A DNA stretch of 64,000 nucleotides from contig NZ_JBEPJZ010000001.1 in assembly GCF_040496035.1 (NCBI RefSeq), forward strand, positions 62,001-126,000, read 5' to 3'. The position numbers and the translations under genes were made by a program. The notes below the pieces were generated by a model, which was not told the DNA's origin, did no database searches, and saw only the letters and a program-made list of their open reading frames with translations. This document shows positions 44,513 to 53,208 of the stretch, piece after piece. The stretch is from Agromyces sp. SYSU T00194. GTDB lineage: Bacteria > Actinomycetota > Actinomycetes > Actinomycetales > Microbacteriaceae. How positions within the stretch are numbered: the first letter of the stretch is position 1; each line of letters opens with the position of its first letter.

Positions 44513-44615
44513 GCACGCCCGTAGCCGTGCGCACGCCCGAAGCCGGGCGCACGCCCGAAGCCGGGCACGCCCGAAGCCGGGCACGCCCGAAGCCGGGCGC
44601 GGCCGGAAGCCGGGC
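44513..44615. repeat. Hairpin-forming tandem repeat array between convergent genes
   Basis: Six copies of 16-18 bp based on GCACGCCCGAAGCCGGGC: 44513-44530, 44531-44548, 44549-44564, 44565-44580, 44581-44598, 44599-44615. Most copies contain GCCCG-AAGC-CGGGC, so each can fold into a small hairpin on either strand. The array lies between the convergent lpqE-like and regX3 genes and may act as a bidirectional terminator. Confidence 0.85.
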
Positions 44616-44628
44616 GCCGTTGGCCCGG

Positions 44629-45309
44629 TCAGCCCTCGAACCGGTATCCGAGCCCCCGCACCGTCACCAGCATCACCGGCTCCGACGGCGTGAGCTCGAT
44701 CTTCGAGCGGATGCGCTTGATGTGCACGTCGAGCGTCTTGGTGTCGCCGAAGTAGTCCGACCCCCACACCCGGTCGATCAGCTGGCCGCGCGTCAGCACG
44801 CGGCCGGCGTTGCGCATGAGCAGCTCGAGCAGCTCGAATTCCTTCAGGGGCATGGAGATCTCGTCGCCGTCGACTGCGACGGTGTGCCGCTCGACGTCCA
44901 TGCGCACCCGGCCCGCCTCGAGGATGCGCTCGTCGAGGTCGTCCTCGTCGACCCGCCTGCGGAGCACGGCGCGGATGCGCGCCAGGAGCTCGCGCGTCGA
45001 GTAGGGCTTGGTGACGTAGTCGTCGGCGCCGAGTTCCAGGCCGACCACGATGTCCACCTCGGAGTCCTTGGCGGTGAGCATGATGATCGGCACCGACGAC
45101 CGCGTCCGCAGCTCGCGGCAGACCTCCGTGCCCGACAGCCCGGGGAGCATGAGGTCGAGCAGCACGAGGTCGGCGCCCGCGCGATCGAAGGCGGCCACGG
45201 CGTCGGCGCCGTCGTCGGCGACCTCCACCTCGTAGCCCTCGCGCTCGAGCAGGTAGCTGAGCGGTTCGCTCAGCGCGACCTCGTCCTCGACGAGCAGGAT
45301 GCGTGTCAC
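44629..45309 (-). CDS. regX3: Phosphate-responsive response regulator RegX3/PhoP type
   Basis: 226 aa OmpR-family regulator. Receiver: acidic pocket at residues 8-9, phospho-acceptor Asp52 in LVLLDLMLPG, Thr79, Lys101 in DDYVTKPYS. The winged-helix domain (about 125-226) has MPLKEFELLELLMRNAGRVLTRGQLID, TLDVHIKRIRSKIE and GLGYRFEG. GTG 45307-45309 overlaps the kinase stop (GTGA). With senX3 upstream and phoU divergent, it is the phosphate-starvation regulator, expected to bind the PHO boxes near 46576 and 56347. Confidence 0.95.
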   Translation of the reverse strand: MTRILLVEDEVALSEPLSYLLEREGYEVEVADDGADAVAAFDRAGADLVLLDLMLPGLSGTEVCRELRTRSSVPIIMLTAKDSEVDIVVGLELGADDYVTKPYSTRELLARIRAVLRRRVDEDDLDERILEAGRVRMDVERHTVAVDGDEISMPLKEFELLELLMRNAGRVLTRGQLIDRVWGSDYFGDTKTLDVHIKRIRSKIELTPSEPVMLVTVRGLGYRFEG

Positions 45310-46505
45310 GTGCGTGTCTCCTCGGGTACGCGCGGAGCGGCCTCCGCGGGCGTGGACGGACCCGGCTCGGGCGCCGGGTCCTCGGCCGCCTCGGGGAGGC
45401 GGATGGTGAACGTGGAGCCGCGGCCCGGCTGCGACCAGACGCGCACCTCCCCGCCGTGGTTCTGCACCGTGTGCTTGACGATGGCGAGCCCGAGGCCGGA
45501 CCCTCCGGTGTCGCGCGCACGTGCCTGGTCGACGCGGTAGAACCGCTCGAACACCCGGTCGAGGTCGGCCTCGGCGATGCCGATGCCCTGGTCGGTGACG
45601 ACGACCTCGACGACGCCGTCGCCGGCACGCAGGACCGCGACGCCGACCCGCGATCCCTCGTTCGAGTAGGTGAGCGCGTTCGCGACGAGGTTGTGCACGG
45701 CCACGCGCAGCAGCGCCTCGTCGCCGTAGACCGATGCCTTCGACTTCGCCTTGACCACGATGTCGACGCGCTTCGAGGCGGCGATGACGCGGTTCTGGTC
45801 GACGGCCTGCCGTACGAGGGCGTCGAGGTCGACGCGCGACGCGGACTCCACGGCCTCGTGCGCCTGGAGCCGCGAGAGCTCGATGATCTCGCTGGTGATG
45901 CGGGCCAGTCGGGCCGACTCCACGCCGAGGCGGTGCGCGAAGCGCCGCACCTGGTCGGGATCGCCCGCGGCGTGGTCGAGCGCCTCCGCGAGCAGGCTCA
46001 CCGACGCGATCGGCGTCTTCAGCTCGTGGCTGATGTTCGCCACGAAGTCCCGGCGCACCTGGTCGAGGCGGTTCGCCTCGGTGCGGTCCTCGGCGAGGAG
46101 CATGACGTATCGCGTGCCGAGCCGTGCCACCCGCACCCGCAGCTGCAGCGTGGTGTCGCCGATCGGGCCGCGCGTCACCGTCACCTCGTCGCCCATCGCG
46201 TCGCCGGTGCGGCGCACCGCGTCGACGAGGGCGACGAGTTCGCCGTGCACGAGGGCGCGGTCCCAGACGAGGCCCATGGCGAGCGCGCCGGGCGAGGCCT
46301 TCAGCACGTTGTTCGACGGGTCGAGCACGACGCCGGCGGTCTCGAGCGCGTCGAGCATCTGGTCGATGCCGTCGGGGATGGTGGGATTGACCACCTGCGC
46401 GGCCGACGACCCACGACGCTCGGCGATCAGGAAGAGGACCACGAACGCCGCCCCGATGAGGGTGCCCAGCGCGAGTGCCGCCAGCACCAGCCAGGTGGAG
46501 TCCAT
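45306..46505 (-). CDS. senX3: Sensor histidine kinase SenX3/PhoR type
   Basis: 399 aa. One TM near the N-terminus (about 5-29), a PAS-like domain (about 45-140), dimerisation helix with His160 in NISHELKTPI, then the ATPase domain with NLVANALTYS, VTDQGIGI and GGSGLGLAIV, and a Pro/Glu-rich tail. ATG 46503-46505 is preferred over an upstream ATG because TACGCT lies six bases before it (leaderless). Partner of regX3 (GTGA overlap). Signalling is expected to be inhibited by the Pst system and PhoU when phosphate is plentiful. Confidence 0.95.
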   Translation of the reverse strand: MDSTWLVLAALALGTLIGAAFVVLFLIAERRGSSAAQVVNPTIPDGIDQMLDALETAGVVLDPSNNVLKASPGALAMGLVWDRALVHGELVALVDAVRRTGDAMGDEVTVTRGPIGDTTLQLRVRVARLGTRYVMLLAEDRTEANRLDQVRRDFVANISHELKTPIASVSLLAEALDHAAGDPDQVRRFAHRLGVESARLARITSEIIELSRLQAHEAVESASRVDLDALVRQAVDQNRVIAASKRVDIVVKAKSKASVYGDEALLRVAVHNLVANALTYSNEGSRVGVAVLRAGDGVVEVVVTDQGIGIAEADLDRVFERFYRVDQARARDTGGSGLGLAIVKHTVQNHGGEVRVWSQPGRGSTFTIRLPEAAEDPAPEPGPSTPAEAAPRVPEETRT

Positions 46506-46511
46506 GTGCTC

Positions 46512-46517
46512 AGCGTA
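46512..46517 (-). promoter_or_regulatory. -10 box TACGCT, leaderless promoter of senX3
   Basis: TACGCT on the minus strand ends six bases before ATG 46505; no ribosome-binding site. Confidence 0.5.
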
Positions 46518-46575
46518 ACGACCGCGCACCCCGCCCATCGCTCGGCGGACGCCGGACGCCGCTACTTTAGAGTGT

Positions 46576-46608
46576 GTTCAGGGTCCCGGCACCTGCTGTT
46601 CACCTCCG
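46576..46608 (+). promoter_or_regulatory. PHO-box-like direct repeats between senX3 and phoU
   Basis: Three successive 11-bp units: GTTCAGGGTCC, CGGCACCTGCT, GTTCACCTCCG (46576-46586, 46587-46597, 46598-46608). The outer units fit the actinobacterial PHO-box consensus GTTCACC-N4; the middle is weaker. The site lies in the divergent senX3/phoU gap, where PhoP-type regulators commonly bind. Confidence 0.55.
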
Positions 46609-46683
46609 ACCGACAGCATGTCGGAGGCGGGCGAGGTTCGCCGTGCCCGAGTATCGAACCCGAGAAGTGAGGGATGACGCAGC

Positions 46684-47346
46684 ATGCGCGAGGTCTTCCA
46701 GCAGGAGATGCGTGACGTCCAGGAGCGCCTGGTCGAGATCGCCGAGCGCGTCGTGGAGTCGATCGAGAAGGCGACGCGCGCGTTCAACGAGTCGAACGTC
46801 GCGCTCGCCGAGGAGGTCATCGCCAACGACCCGATCATCGACGAGGCCGCGCACGAGCTCGACGAGCACGCGATCACGATCCTCGCCCGGCAGCAGCCGG
46901 TCGCCCGCGACCTGCGCATCACCGTGAGCGCGCTGCGCATCAGCGCGTCGCTCGAGCGCATGGGCGACATCGCCCGGCACATCGCCCAGCTCGCCCGCTA
47001 CCGGTTCCCGGACAAGGTCGTGCCGAAGTCGCTCCGGCCGACGTTCGCCGAGATGGGCCGCATCGACGTCGAGCTCGCTCGCAAGCTCGTCGAGATGCTG
47101 CGCACGCAGGACGTCGAGATCGCCGAGGCGATCCGCGCCCAGGACGACGAGCTCGACGAACTGCACCTCAGCGTCTTCGACAAGGTGCTGAGCGACACGT
47201 GGAGCGGCGAGACGGCCTCGACCGTCGACTCGACGCTCGCGAGCCGCTACCACGAGCGATTCGGCGACCACGCCGTGTCGATCGCCAAGAAGGTGCAGTA
47301 CCTCGCGACCGGCGACTGGGACGTCGATCGCATCAGCGAGGCCTAG
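46684..47346 (+). CDS. phoU: Phosphate signalling protein PhoU
   Basis: 220 aa, two PhoU helical-bundle repeats (about 5-100 and 110-210). MREVFQQEMRDVQERLVEIA and a second repeat with MGRIDVELARKLVEML show the E/DxxxD-type metal-binding helices. It links the Pst transporter to the SenX3 kinase and dampens phosphate uptake. Divergent from senX3, with PHO-box-like repeats upstream. GAGGGATG lies 10 bases before the ATG. It ends before a bidirectional hairpin. Confidence 0.97.
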   Translation: MREVFQQEMRDVQERLVEIAERVVESIEKATRAFNESNVALAEEVIANDPIIDEAAHELDEHAITILARQQPVARDLRITVSALRISASLERMGDIARHIAQLARYRFPDKVVPKSLRPTFAEMGRIDVELARKLVEMLRTQDVEIAEAIRAQDDELDELHLSVFDKVLSDTWSGETASTVDSTLASRYHERFGDHAVSIAKKVQYLATGDWDVDRISEA

Positions 47347-47383
47347 GCCGTCCGGCCGGCCCGGAGGGATTCCAGGGGGAAGG

Positions 47384-47418
47384 CGAAGGGCGACGGATGC
47401 ATCATCCGTCGCCCTTCG
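47384..47418. terminator. Bidirectional hairpin terminator between phoU and gpmA
   Basis: Perfect 16-base arms (47384-47399 and 47403-47418) with loop CAT, centred between the convergent phoU and gpmA stops. Confidence 0.85.
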
Positions 47419-47434
47419 TCGTGTGTGCGTCGCG

Positions 47435-48187
47435 CTACTTCTTGCCCTGCGCGGCCACGGCGGCGGCACCCGCGGCGGCGGCCTCGGGGTCGAGGTACTC
47501 GGCCGGCTTCAGCGGCATGAGGTCCTCCCCCAGCGTGTACACCAGCGGGATGCCGGTGGGGATGTTGAGCCCGGCGATGTCGTCGTCGGAGATGCCGTCG
47601 AGGTGCTTGACGAGGGCGCGGAGCGAGTTGCCGTGCGCGGCGACGAGCACGGTCTTCCCGGCGCGGAGGTCCTCGGCGAGCGGGCCCTCCCAGTACGGCA
47701 TCATGCGGGCGATGACGTCCTTCAGGCACTCGGTGCGCGGCAGTTCGTCGTCGGCGAGGCCGGCGTAGCGCGGGTCGCCGACCTGCGACCACTGGTCGTC
47801 GTCGTCGATCGGGGGCGGCGGCACGTCGAACGAGCGACGCCACTGCATGAACTGCTCCTCGCCGTACTTCTCGAGGGTCTCGGCCTTGTCGAGGCCCTGC
47901 AGTGCGCCGTAGTGGCGCTCGTTGAGGCGCCAGGAGCGCTTCACGTCGATCCAGAGCCGGTCGGCGCGCTCGAGCGCGATGTTCGCGGTGACGATGGCGC
48001 GCTTCAGCACCGACGTGTGCACCACGTCGGGCAGGACGCCCTGCTCGGCGAGCAGCTCGCCCGCGCGCTCGGACTCGCCCTTGCCGATGTCGGTCAGCCC
48101 GACGTCGACCCACCCCGTGAAGAGGTTCTTCTGGTTCCATTCGCTGTTGCCGTGCCGCAGCAGCACGAGCGTGTAGGGAGCTGGCAT
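47435..48187 (-). CDS. gpmA: 2,3-Bisphosphoglycerate-dependent phosphoglycerate mutase
   Basis: 250 aa glycolytic enzyme. [20 protein letters not shown] holds the catalytic [18 protein letters not shown], and [20 protein letters not shown] holds the second His. C-terminal Ala-rich tail [18 protein letters not shown] 48185-48187 has TAGTCT six bases upstream (leaderless). In mycobacteria gpm1 also neighbours senX3-regX3, so the order is conserved as I recall it. Confidence 0.97.
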   Translation of the reverse strand: MPAPYTLVLLRHGNSEWNQKNLFTGWVDVGLTDIGKGESERAGELLAEQGVLPDVVHTSVLKRAIVTANIALERADRLWIDVKRSWRLNERHYGALQGLDKAETLEKYGEEQFMQWRRSFDVPPPPIDDDDQWSQVGDPRYAGLADDELPRTECLKDVIARMMPYWEGPLAEDLRAGKTVLVAAHGNSLRALVKHLDGISDDDIAGLNIPTGIPLVYTLGEDLMPLKPAEYLDPEAAAAGAAAVAAQGKK

Positions 48188-48193
48188 GCCCCC

Positions 48194-48199
48194 AGACTA
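48194..48199 (-). promoter_or_regulatory. -10 box TAGTCT, leaderless promoter of gpmA
   Basis: TAGTCT on the minus strand ends six bases before ATG 48187. On the other strand, CAGACT (48229-48234) stands six bases before the divergent methyltransferase ATG. Confidence 0.5.
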
Positions 48200-48240
48200 G
48201 CGCCGCCCGGGCGCGGCGCCCGCGCTGGCAGACTGGGCCC

Positions 48241-49050
48241 ATGCCGGTGGGCTCCATCACGCGCGGGACGACCAACGCGAACCGGCTGCGCCGGTTCGAT
48301 CGCTGGATCGCCGCGCAGCCGGCGATCCGTCGCGCCGCCGATCCGCTGGTCGTCGACCTGGGCTACGGCGCGAGCGCGGTGACCCCGCTCGAACTGCATC
48401 ACCGGCTGGCGGCGGTGCGACCCGACGTCGAGGTGCTCGGCCTCGAGATCGACCCGGCCCGGGTGCGGCGCGCGCGAGCGCAGCTGGCCGAGGTGCGGGC
48501 CGGCGCGACGGCGTTCGACCCGGAGGCATCCGTCTCGTTCGCCCTGGGCGGGTTCGAGGTGCCGGTGCCCGGCGGGCGGGCGCCCGCCGTGATCCGCGCC
48601 TGCAACGTGCTGCGCCAGTACGACGAGTCCGAGGTCGCCGAGGCGTGGGGCATGCTCGTCGGGCGGCTGGCGCCGGGCGGTGTGCTCGTGGAGGGCACCT
48701 GCGACGAGCTCGGGCGCATCGCCTCGTGGGTCGGCCTCGACGCCGACGGGCCCCGCACGTTCACGGTCGCGCTGCGCCTGGCCGGACTGGAGGCGCCGTC
48801 GGTCGTGGCGGAGCGACTGCCCAAGGCGCTGATCCATCGCAACGTGCCGGGCGAGCCCGTGCACCGGTTCCTCCGCGCGCTCGACCGCGCATGGACGGTG
48901 CATGCGCCGCTGTCGGTCTACGGCCCCTCGCAGCGCTGGATCCGCTCGGTGCGGACGCTCCGCGAGGAGGGCTGGCCGATCGAGGGCGGCGTGCGGCGCT
49001 GGCGGCTCGGCGAGGTCACGGTGGCCTGGTCGGCGGTCGCGCCGGCCTGA
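48241..49050 (+). CDS. Class I SAM-dependent methyltransferase, substrate unknown
   Basis: 269 aa. The SAM-binding motif I reads PLVVDLGYGASAVTPLELHHRL, and the acidic residue at the end of strand 2 is in VLGLEIDPARVRRAR. The C-terminal half has many Trp, Arg and Val residues (WTVHAPLSVYGPSQRWIRS). CAGACT six bases before the ATG and absence of a ribosome site suggest a leaderless message. Divergent from gpmA. The substrate class (rRNA, lipid or small molecule) cannot be read from the sequence. Confidence 0.8.
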   Translation: MPVGSITRGTTNANRLRRFDRWIAAQPAIRRAADPLVVDLGYGASAVTPLELHHRLAAVRPDVEVLGLEIDPARVRRARAQLAEVRAGATAFDPEASVSFALGGFEVPVPGGRAPAVIRACNVLRQYDESEVAEAWGMLVGRLAPGGVLVEGTCDELGRIASWVGLDADGPRTFTVALRLAGLEAPSVVAERLPKALIHRNVPGEPVHRFLRALDRAWTVHAPLSVYGPSQRWIRSVRTLREEGWPIEGGVRRWRLGEVTVAWSAVAPA

Positions 49051-49104
49051 GCGGATGCCCCGGGCCGTGCCGGATGCGCGGGCGGCGTGCGACCCGCCGG
49101 TCGT

Positions 49105-50178
49105 TCAGAGCGGCGCGAGCGCGTCGCGGGCCGCCGCGATGTCGAGCCCCGTCGCCACGAGCACGTCGACCAGGTACGGCCGCAGGGCGTGCACGACGTT
49201 GCGCTCCGCGACGGCGCCGGAGTCCGGCACGATGCGCTCGGGGTCGAGGTGCTTGGCGATCTCGATGGCCGACTGTCGCGCGACGACGACATGCTCGACG
49301 TCGCCCATCGCGTCGGCGAGGATGCCCACCGCGGCCGCGGTGCGCGCGAAGAGCTCCGCGAGTCCGGGTCGGCGGGCACCGTCGCGTTCGGCGAACGCCG
49401 TGCGCCGGGCGACGACCCGCAGGTTCCGCGTGGCGAGTTCGAGCCCCGTGAGCATGGTGCGCTGCCGGTCGAGGTCGTAGCGGCTGCGCCGGCCGAACGG
49501 AGAGATGCGCGCGATCGCGACGCCCGAGTCGACGGCGGCGGTCCAGGCGTCGACCACGGGCTGCGTCGAGCGCGCCCGGGAGAGGGCCAGCTCCGCGGCA
49601 TCGGCGTCGCCGTGCCGCAACGCGTCGGCGAACGCGCCGAGCACGGCGACGTGCTCGTGCACGAGCCGGCGGCCCTCGCGCGCGGCCGTGCGCCGCGGGT
49701 CGCGCGGGATGATCGCGGTCGCCACGAGCGCGAAGGCGCCGGCGACGAGCCCGTCGACGGTGCGCGTGAACGGCCCGCCCTCGGGCAGCGGCATCAGCAT
49801 GACGAGCGTGCACTGCAGCGCCGCCGCCACGGCGAACGCCGCCGACGGCGAGACGAGCCGCGCGACCAGCAGCGTCACGGCGAGCGCGAGCGCGTACTGG
49901 GGGATGCCCTGCCCGGCGACGATGAGCAGCACCTCGGCGAGCGCGATGCCGAGCGTCATGCCGACGACCGTCTCGAGCACGCGGATCGGGCGCGCGTCGC
50001 GTACGAAGCCGAGGGACGAGATGACCACGAGCGCGGCGATCAGCGGGCGCTCGTGTCCGAGCACGAACGAGGCGAACGCATAGGACGCGACGGCGGTGAC
50101 GGTCACCTGCAGGATCGCGGGGGCGGCGTCGACCATGCGCCGCACGTCGACGGTGCGGGCGATGCCGCGCAGGTTCAC
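49105..50178 (-). CDS. FUSC-family (aromatic acid exporter-like) membrane protein
   Basis: 357 aa from GTG 50176-50178. Residues about 20-150 hold four to six hydrophobic segments with LGHERPLIAALVVISSLG, VVGMTLGIALAEVLLIVAGQG and LALAVTLLVARLVSPSAAFAVAAALQCTLVMLM. The rest is a helical cytoplasmic domain rich in Ala, Arg and Asp. This is the FUSC/ArAE half-size layout, linked to efflux of aromatic acids in other bacteria. The start overlaps the folate-binding protein stop (GTGA). Substrate unknown. Confidence 0.82.
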   Translation of the reverse strand: MNLRGIARTVDVRRMVDAAPAILQVTVTAVASYAFASFVLGHERPLIAALVVISSLGFVRDARPIRVLETVVGMTLGIALAEVLLIVAGQGIPQYALALAVTLLVARLVSPSAAFAVAAALQCTLVMLMPLPEGGPFTRTVDGLVAGAFALVATAIIPRDPRRTAAREGRRLVHEHVAVLGAFADALRHGDADAAELALSRARSTQPVVDAWTAAVDSGVAIARISPFGRRSRYDLDRQRTMLTGLELATRNLRVVARRTAFAERDGARRPGLAELFARTAAAVGILADAMGDVEHVVVARQSAIEIAKHLDPERIVPDSGAVAERNVVHALRPYLVDVLVATGLDIAAARDALAPL

Positions 50179-51329
50179 CGGTGGATGCCGAGCCTCGGCA
50201 GGCGCGGGACCTCGACGGCGGCACCGGCCCCGGACGGGACGACCGCGACCTGCGATGCGGCGACGTCGATGCCGTGCGACTCGACGATCACGGGCACGTC
50301 GTCGGGCACCGCGCGCTTGACGATCGCCAGTGCGATCGGACCGAGCTCGTGGTGGAGGGCGCTCGCGGTGATGGTGCCGACCGCGCGCCGCTCGGGCTCG
50401 CCCTCGGGCAGCTGCTTCATCGCGACGACCACCTCCCCGTGCTCGGGCAGCACCGTGTCGGAGCCGTCGAGGTGCAGCATCACCAGGCGTCGCGGCGGAC
50501 GGCCGAGGTTGTGCACCTTCGCGACGGTCTCCTGCCCGCGGTAGCAGCCCTTCGACAGGTGCACCGCGGTGCGCAGCCAGTCGAGCTCGTGCGGGAGCGA
50601 GCGCTCGTCGACCTCGGTCGCGAACCGCGGCCGCCAGGCGGCGATGCGCAGCGCCTCGGCTGCGAGGGCACCGGCCATGCGCACGCGACCCGCGGTCGCG
50701 GCCGCGGCGAGCGCCGGAAGGGCCTCGCGCTCGACCAGCATCTCGCTCCAGGTCCACTCGGCGGCCGGATGCTGCGGGTCGGTCGCGTACTGGAACCCGC
50801 CCGCGACCACGTGCGACCAGGGGTCGCGCCACACCAGCGGCACGCCGGCGGGCGCGGCGACGGCCACGCCCTCGGGCAGCAGCGACGCCGGGTCGCCCGA
50901 CGCGGCGGCGAGCACCGCGAGCTCGTCGGTCCGCACGGACACCTCGACCCGGAGCATGAAGCGCATGCGGTCGAGCCACGAGCCGAGCGCGTCGGCGTCG
51001 CCGCCCTCGGCGACGAGCCACGTCGACGTGCCGTCGTCGAGCACGTGCACGGCGTGCTCGACGTGGCCGGCGGCGTCGAGGAAGAGCGCCTCGGCGGCCT
51101 CGCCCGGCACGAGTCGGGCGAGCGACTGGCTGGCCATCGAGTCGAGCCAGCTCAGCCGGTCGGGCCCCTCGACCCGGACCACCCCGCGCACCGAGCAGTC
51201 GACGAGCGCGTCACCGCGCTCGAGGTCGCGCTGCTCGACGATGGGGTTGCCGTAGTGGGCGGCGACGCCCGCGTCGACGCCCTCGGCGGGCACGGCGCCC
51301 GGGACGGACAGGAGCGGCGAGTCGACCAT
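50175..51329 (-). CDS. YgfZ/GcvT-type folate-binding protein
   Basis: 384 aa, GcvT-fold protein. The signature SKGCYRGQETVAKVHNLGRPPRRLV is the YgfZ motif (KGCYxGQE), supporting a tetrahydrofolate-linked role in iron-sulfur cluster repair rather than glycine cleavage. VEGPDRLSWLDSMASQSL near residue 55 is the folate-domain start. ATG 51327-51329 overlaps the preceding stop by one base (TGATG), and its own stop overlaps the FUSC-like gene, so three genes are coupled. Confidence 0.92.
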   Translation of the reverse strand: MVDSPLLSVPGAVPAEGVDAGVAAHYGNPIVEQRDLERGDALVDCSVRGVVRVEGPDRLSWLDSMASQSLARLVPGEAAEALFLDAAGHVEHAVHVLDDGTSTWLVAEGGDADALGSWLDRMRFMLRVEVSVRTDELAVLAAASGDPASLLPEGVAVAAPAGVPLVWRDPWSHVVAGGFQYATDPQHPAAEWTWSEMLVEREALPALAAAATAGRVRMAGALAAEALRIAAWRPRFATEVDERSLPHELDWLRTAVHLSKGCYRGQETVAKVHNLGRPPRRLVMLHLDGSDTVLPEHGEVVVAMKQLPEGEPERRAVGTITASALHHELGPIALAIVKRAVPDDVPVIVESHGIDVAASQVAVVPSGAGAAVEVPRLPRLGIHR

Positions 51330-51934
51330 CAGCCCACCTTCGCCAGTCGAGCCGACGCGTGGGTGCGCAGGTCCTGGCCGAGTGCCGCGACATCCCACGC
51401 CCAGAGCAGGTGGCCCTCGACGAGGCCGTAGAGCCGGGTGGCGGCGGCGTAGGGCTTCGCGCCCTCGGCCCGCACGACCGCGTCGGTCGCGAGGTCGATG
51501 CGCGGCCCCGCCACCTGACCGAGGTAGAGCTCGCCGACGCCGTCGGGATGCACGAGCTGCACCTGCAGGTCGAAGCCGTCGGCGTCGTTGCGGAGCGACT
51601 CCACGGCCTCGGCGTCGCCGTAGGCGGTCGCGCCGGCGGCCGGCAGCATGCCGGGCCCCGGGTCGCCGTCGCCGAGGGGCCGGGCGAGCCGCCAGTAGCC
51701 GACCTCCGAGGGCAGTTCGCGCGCGGTGCCGTCGGGCGCGTCGAGGAGCCAGGCGACCGAGGAGTACTGGAGCACGGCTCCGCCGTCGTGGGCGAACTGC
51801 ACGCGCTGGCCGAACTCGTGCGTGACCGAGTCCTCGCCGATGCGGTAGTCGATGACCCCGGTGCCCTCCCAGGTGCCGATCAGCCAGGAGAGCGGGACGA
51901 GTTCCGCCGGGAGGTCGACGGGGATCTCGAGCAT
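51329..51934 (-). CDS. Nitrobindin-like FABP-family heme-binding beta-barrel
   Basis: 201 aa. [18 protein letters not shown] carries the family motif GTWxGxG, followed by alternating strands and a C-terminal [26 protein letters not shown]. Nitrobindins bind heme b and scavenge NO or peroxynitrite; the distal axial His cannot be assigned with certainty. Located four bases after a tiny membrane protein gene and coupled to the YgfZ-type gene. Confidence 0.88.
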   Translation of the reverse strand: MLEIPVDLPAELVPLSWLIGTWEGTGVIDYRIGEDSVTHEFGQRVQFAHDGGAVLQYSSVAWLLDAPDGTARELPSEVGYWRLARPLGDGDPGPGMLPAAGATAYGDAEAVESLRNDADGFDLQVQLVHPDGVGELYLGQVAGPRIDLATDAVVRAEGAKPYAAATRLYGLVEGHLLWAWDVAALGQDLRTHASARLAKVG

Positions 51935-51938
51935 CGTG

Positions 51939-52058
51939 CTAGCGCTGGCCCTTGAAGAGCTTGTAGACGACCACGCCGCTGATCCACGCGATCGTGACGC
52001 TCGCGAGTCCGAGCAGGCCGAGGTAGACGAGTTCGAGGGCGACGAGGGAGGACTCCAT
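51939..52058 (-). CDS. 39-aa single-span membrane micropeptide
   Basis: [20 protein letters not shown] begins a 39-residue peptide with one continuous hydrophobic helix (about 5-30) and a basic tail (YKLFKGQR). A TAGACT box six bases before its ATG gives a leaderless start, and the stop is four bases before the nitrobindin-like gene, so it heads that unit. It is too short for most gene finders. Function unknown. Confidence 0.7.
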   Translation of the reverse strand: MESSLVALELVYLGLLGLASVTIAWISGVVVYKLFKGQR

Positions 52059-52064
52059 GGCCCG

Positions 52065-52070
52065 AGTCTA
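52065..52070 (-). promoter_or_regulatory. -10 box TAGACT, leaderless promoter overlapping an upstream stop codon
   Basis: TAGACT on the minus strand ends six bases before ATG 52058. Its first three bases are the TAG stop codon of the preceding gene. Confidence 0.55.
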
Positions 52071-52352
52071 GCCGTTCAGCGCCTGCGCGAGGACCTGCGC
52101 GACGGCGGCGACGCCGATGATCACGACCGCCCCGCCGAGGCTGTCCCGCACCCGTGCGAGGTAGCCGGCCGGCGTGCGCGTCGCCAGCTGCAGCGCGAAC
52201 GCCAGCACGATGCATCCGCCGAGACTCACCGACAGCCAGGCCACCGGGCGGTCGGGTGCGACCAGCACCACGAGGGCGGATGCCGCCAGCGCGGCCGCCC
52301 AGACCGGCACGACGCTCGCCCACCACAGCCGGTTCCCGGCGCGCTCGTCCAT
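52068..52352 (-). CDS. Small three-TM membrane protein of unknown function
   Basis: 94 aa. Hydrophobic segments at about 8-30, 38-58 and 72-92, linked by short loops (APDRP and [14 protein letters not shown]). Divergent from glnR across 78 bases. No ribosome site is obvious. The TAG stop is embedded in the promoter of the next gene. I do not recognise the family. Confidence 0.75.
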   Translation of the reverse strand: MDERAGNRLWWASVVPVWAAALAASALVVLVAPDRPVAWLSVSLGGCIVLAFALQLATRTPAGYLARVRDSLGGAVVIIGVAAVAQVLAQALNG

Positions 52353-52396
52353 GCTTCCCCTCCCGGCCGGCGTCCGTCGGCCCCTCCCGGGCACGA

Positions 52397-52402
52397 TAGT
52401 AT
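52397..52402 (+). promoter_or_regulatory. -10 box TAGTAT of glnR
   Basis: TAGTAT followed by a leader of about 20 bases with AGGAGGG six bases before GTG 52431. Confidence 0.6.
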
Positions 52403-52430
52403 GGCCAGACCTTACTCCAGGAGGGTCTGC

Positions 52431-53120
52431 GTGGCGCAGCTGTTGATCTTGACGTCGGCCGCCGACAACGACGTGCTCCCCGCCCTCGCCCTCCTCACGC
52501 ACCGCACCCGGGTCATCCCGGCGTCGCCGGACCAGCTCGTGCGGGCGCCGGACTCGGACCTCGTCTTCGTCGACGCGCGGTCGAACCTCGCCGGGGCGAA
52601 GGCGCTCTGCCAGATCCTGCGCACCACCGGTCTCTCGGTGCCGCTCATCCTGGTCGTCACCGAGGGCGGCCTGACGGCGGTGAGCCCGGAGTGGGGCGTC
52701 GACGACGTGATCCTCGAGTCGGCGGGCCCGGCGGAGGTCGATGCCCGCATCCGCCTGACCATCGGCCGCACCGCGGCGGCGCCGGCCTCCGAGCGCATCC
52801 AGACGTCGGGCGTGATCATCGACGAGGCCAGCTACTCGGCGAAGGTCCACGGCAAGCCGCTCGACCTCACGTACAAGGAGTTCGAGCTGCTGCGCTTCCT
52901 CGCCGCGCACCCGTCGCGCGTGTTCACCCGCGAGCAGCTGCTCAGCGAGGTGTGGGGCTACGACTACTTCGGCGGCACCCGCACGGTCGACGTGCACGTG
53001 CGGCGCCTGCGCGCGAAGCTCGGCGACCTCGAGGGCCTGATCGGCACGGTGCGCAACGTGGGCTACCGATTCAACGTCCACGAGGACGACGAGCGCGACA
53101 TGGCCGTCGGCAGCCGCTGA
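52431..53120 (+). CDS. glnR: Orphan response regulator GlnR (nitrogen regulation)
   Basis: 229 aa starting [22 protein letters not shown]. The receiver-like domain (1-100) retains Asp48 in LVFVDAR but lacks other pocket residues, as in Gln[24 protein letters not shown] and [25 protein letters not shown] are strong GlnR marks. The winged-helix domain (about 125-220) has [28 protein letters not shown] and [14 protein letters not shown]. No kinase is adjacent. It is the global nitrogen regulator of many actinobacteria and could control the purine-degradation genes in this window. Confidence 0.94.
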   Translation: MAQLLILTSAADNDVLPALALLTHRTRVIPASPDQLVRAPDSDLVFVDARSNLAGAKALCQILRTTGLSVPLILVVTEGGLTAVSPEWGVDDVILESAGPAEVDARIRLTIGRTAAAPASERIQTSGVIIDEASYSAKVHGKPLDLTYKEFELLRFLAAHPSRVFTREQLLSEVWGYDYFGGTRTVDVHVRRLRAKLGDLEGLIGTVRNVGYRFNVHEDDERDMAVGSR

Positions 53121-53208
53121 CCGCGCTTCCGGTCGCGATCCGCGAGCCGTAACCGCGCGTTCACGCGGGGCATGTCGATCCCCTCCGCCCCGGTGGCATG
53201 ATGAGGGG

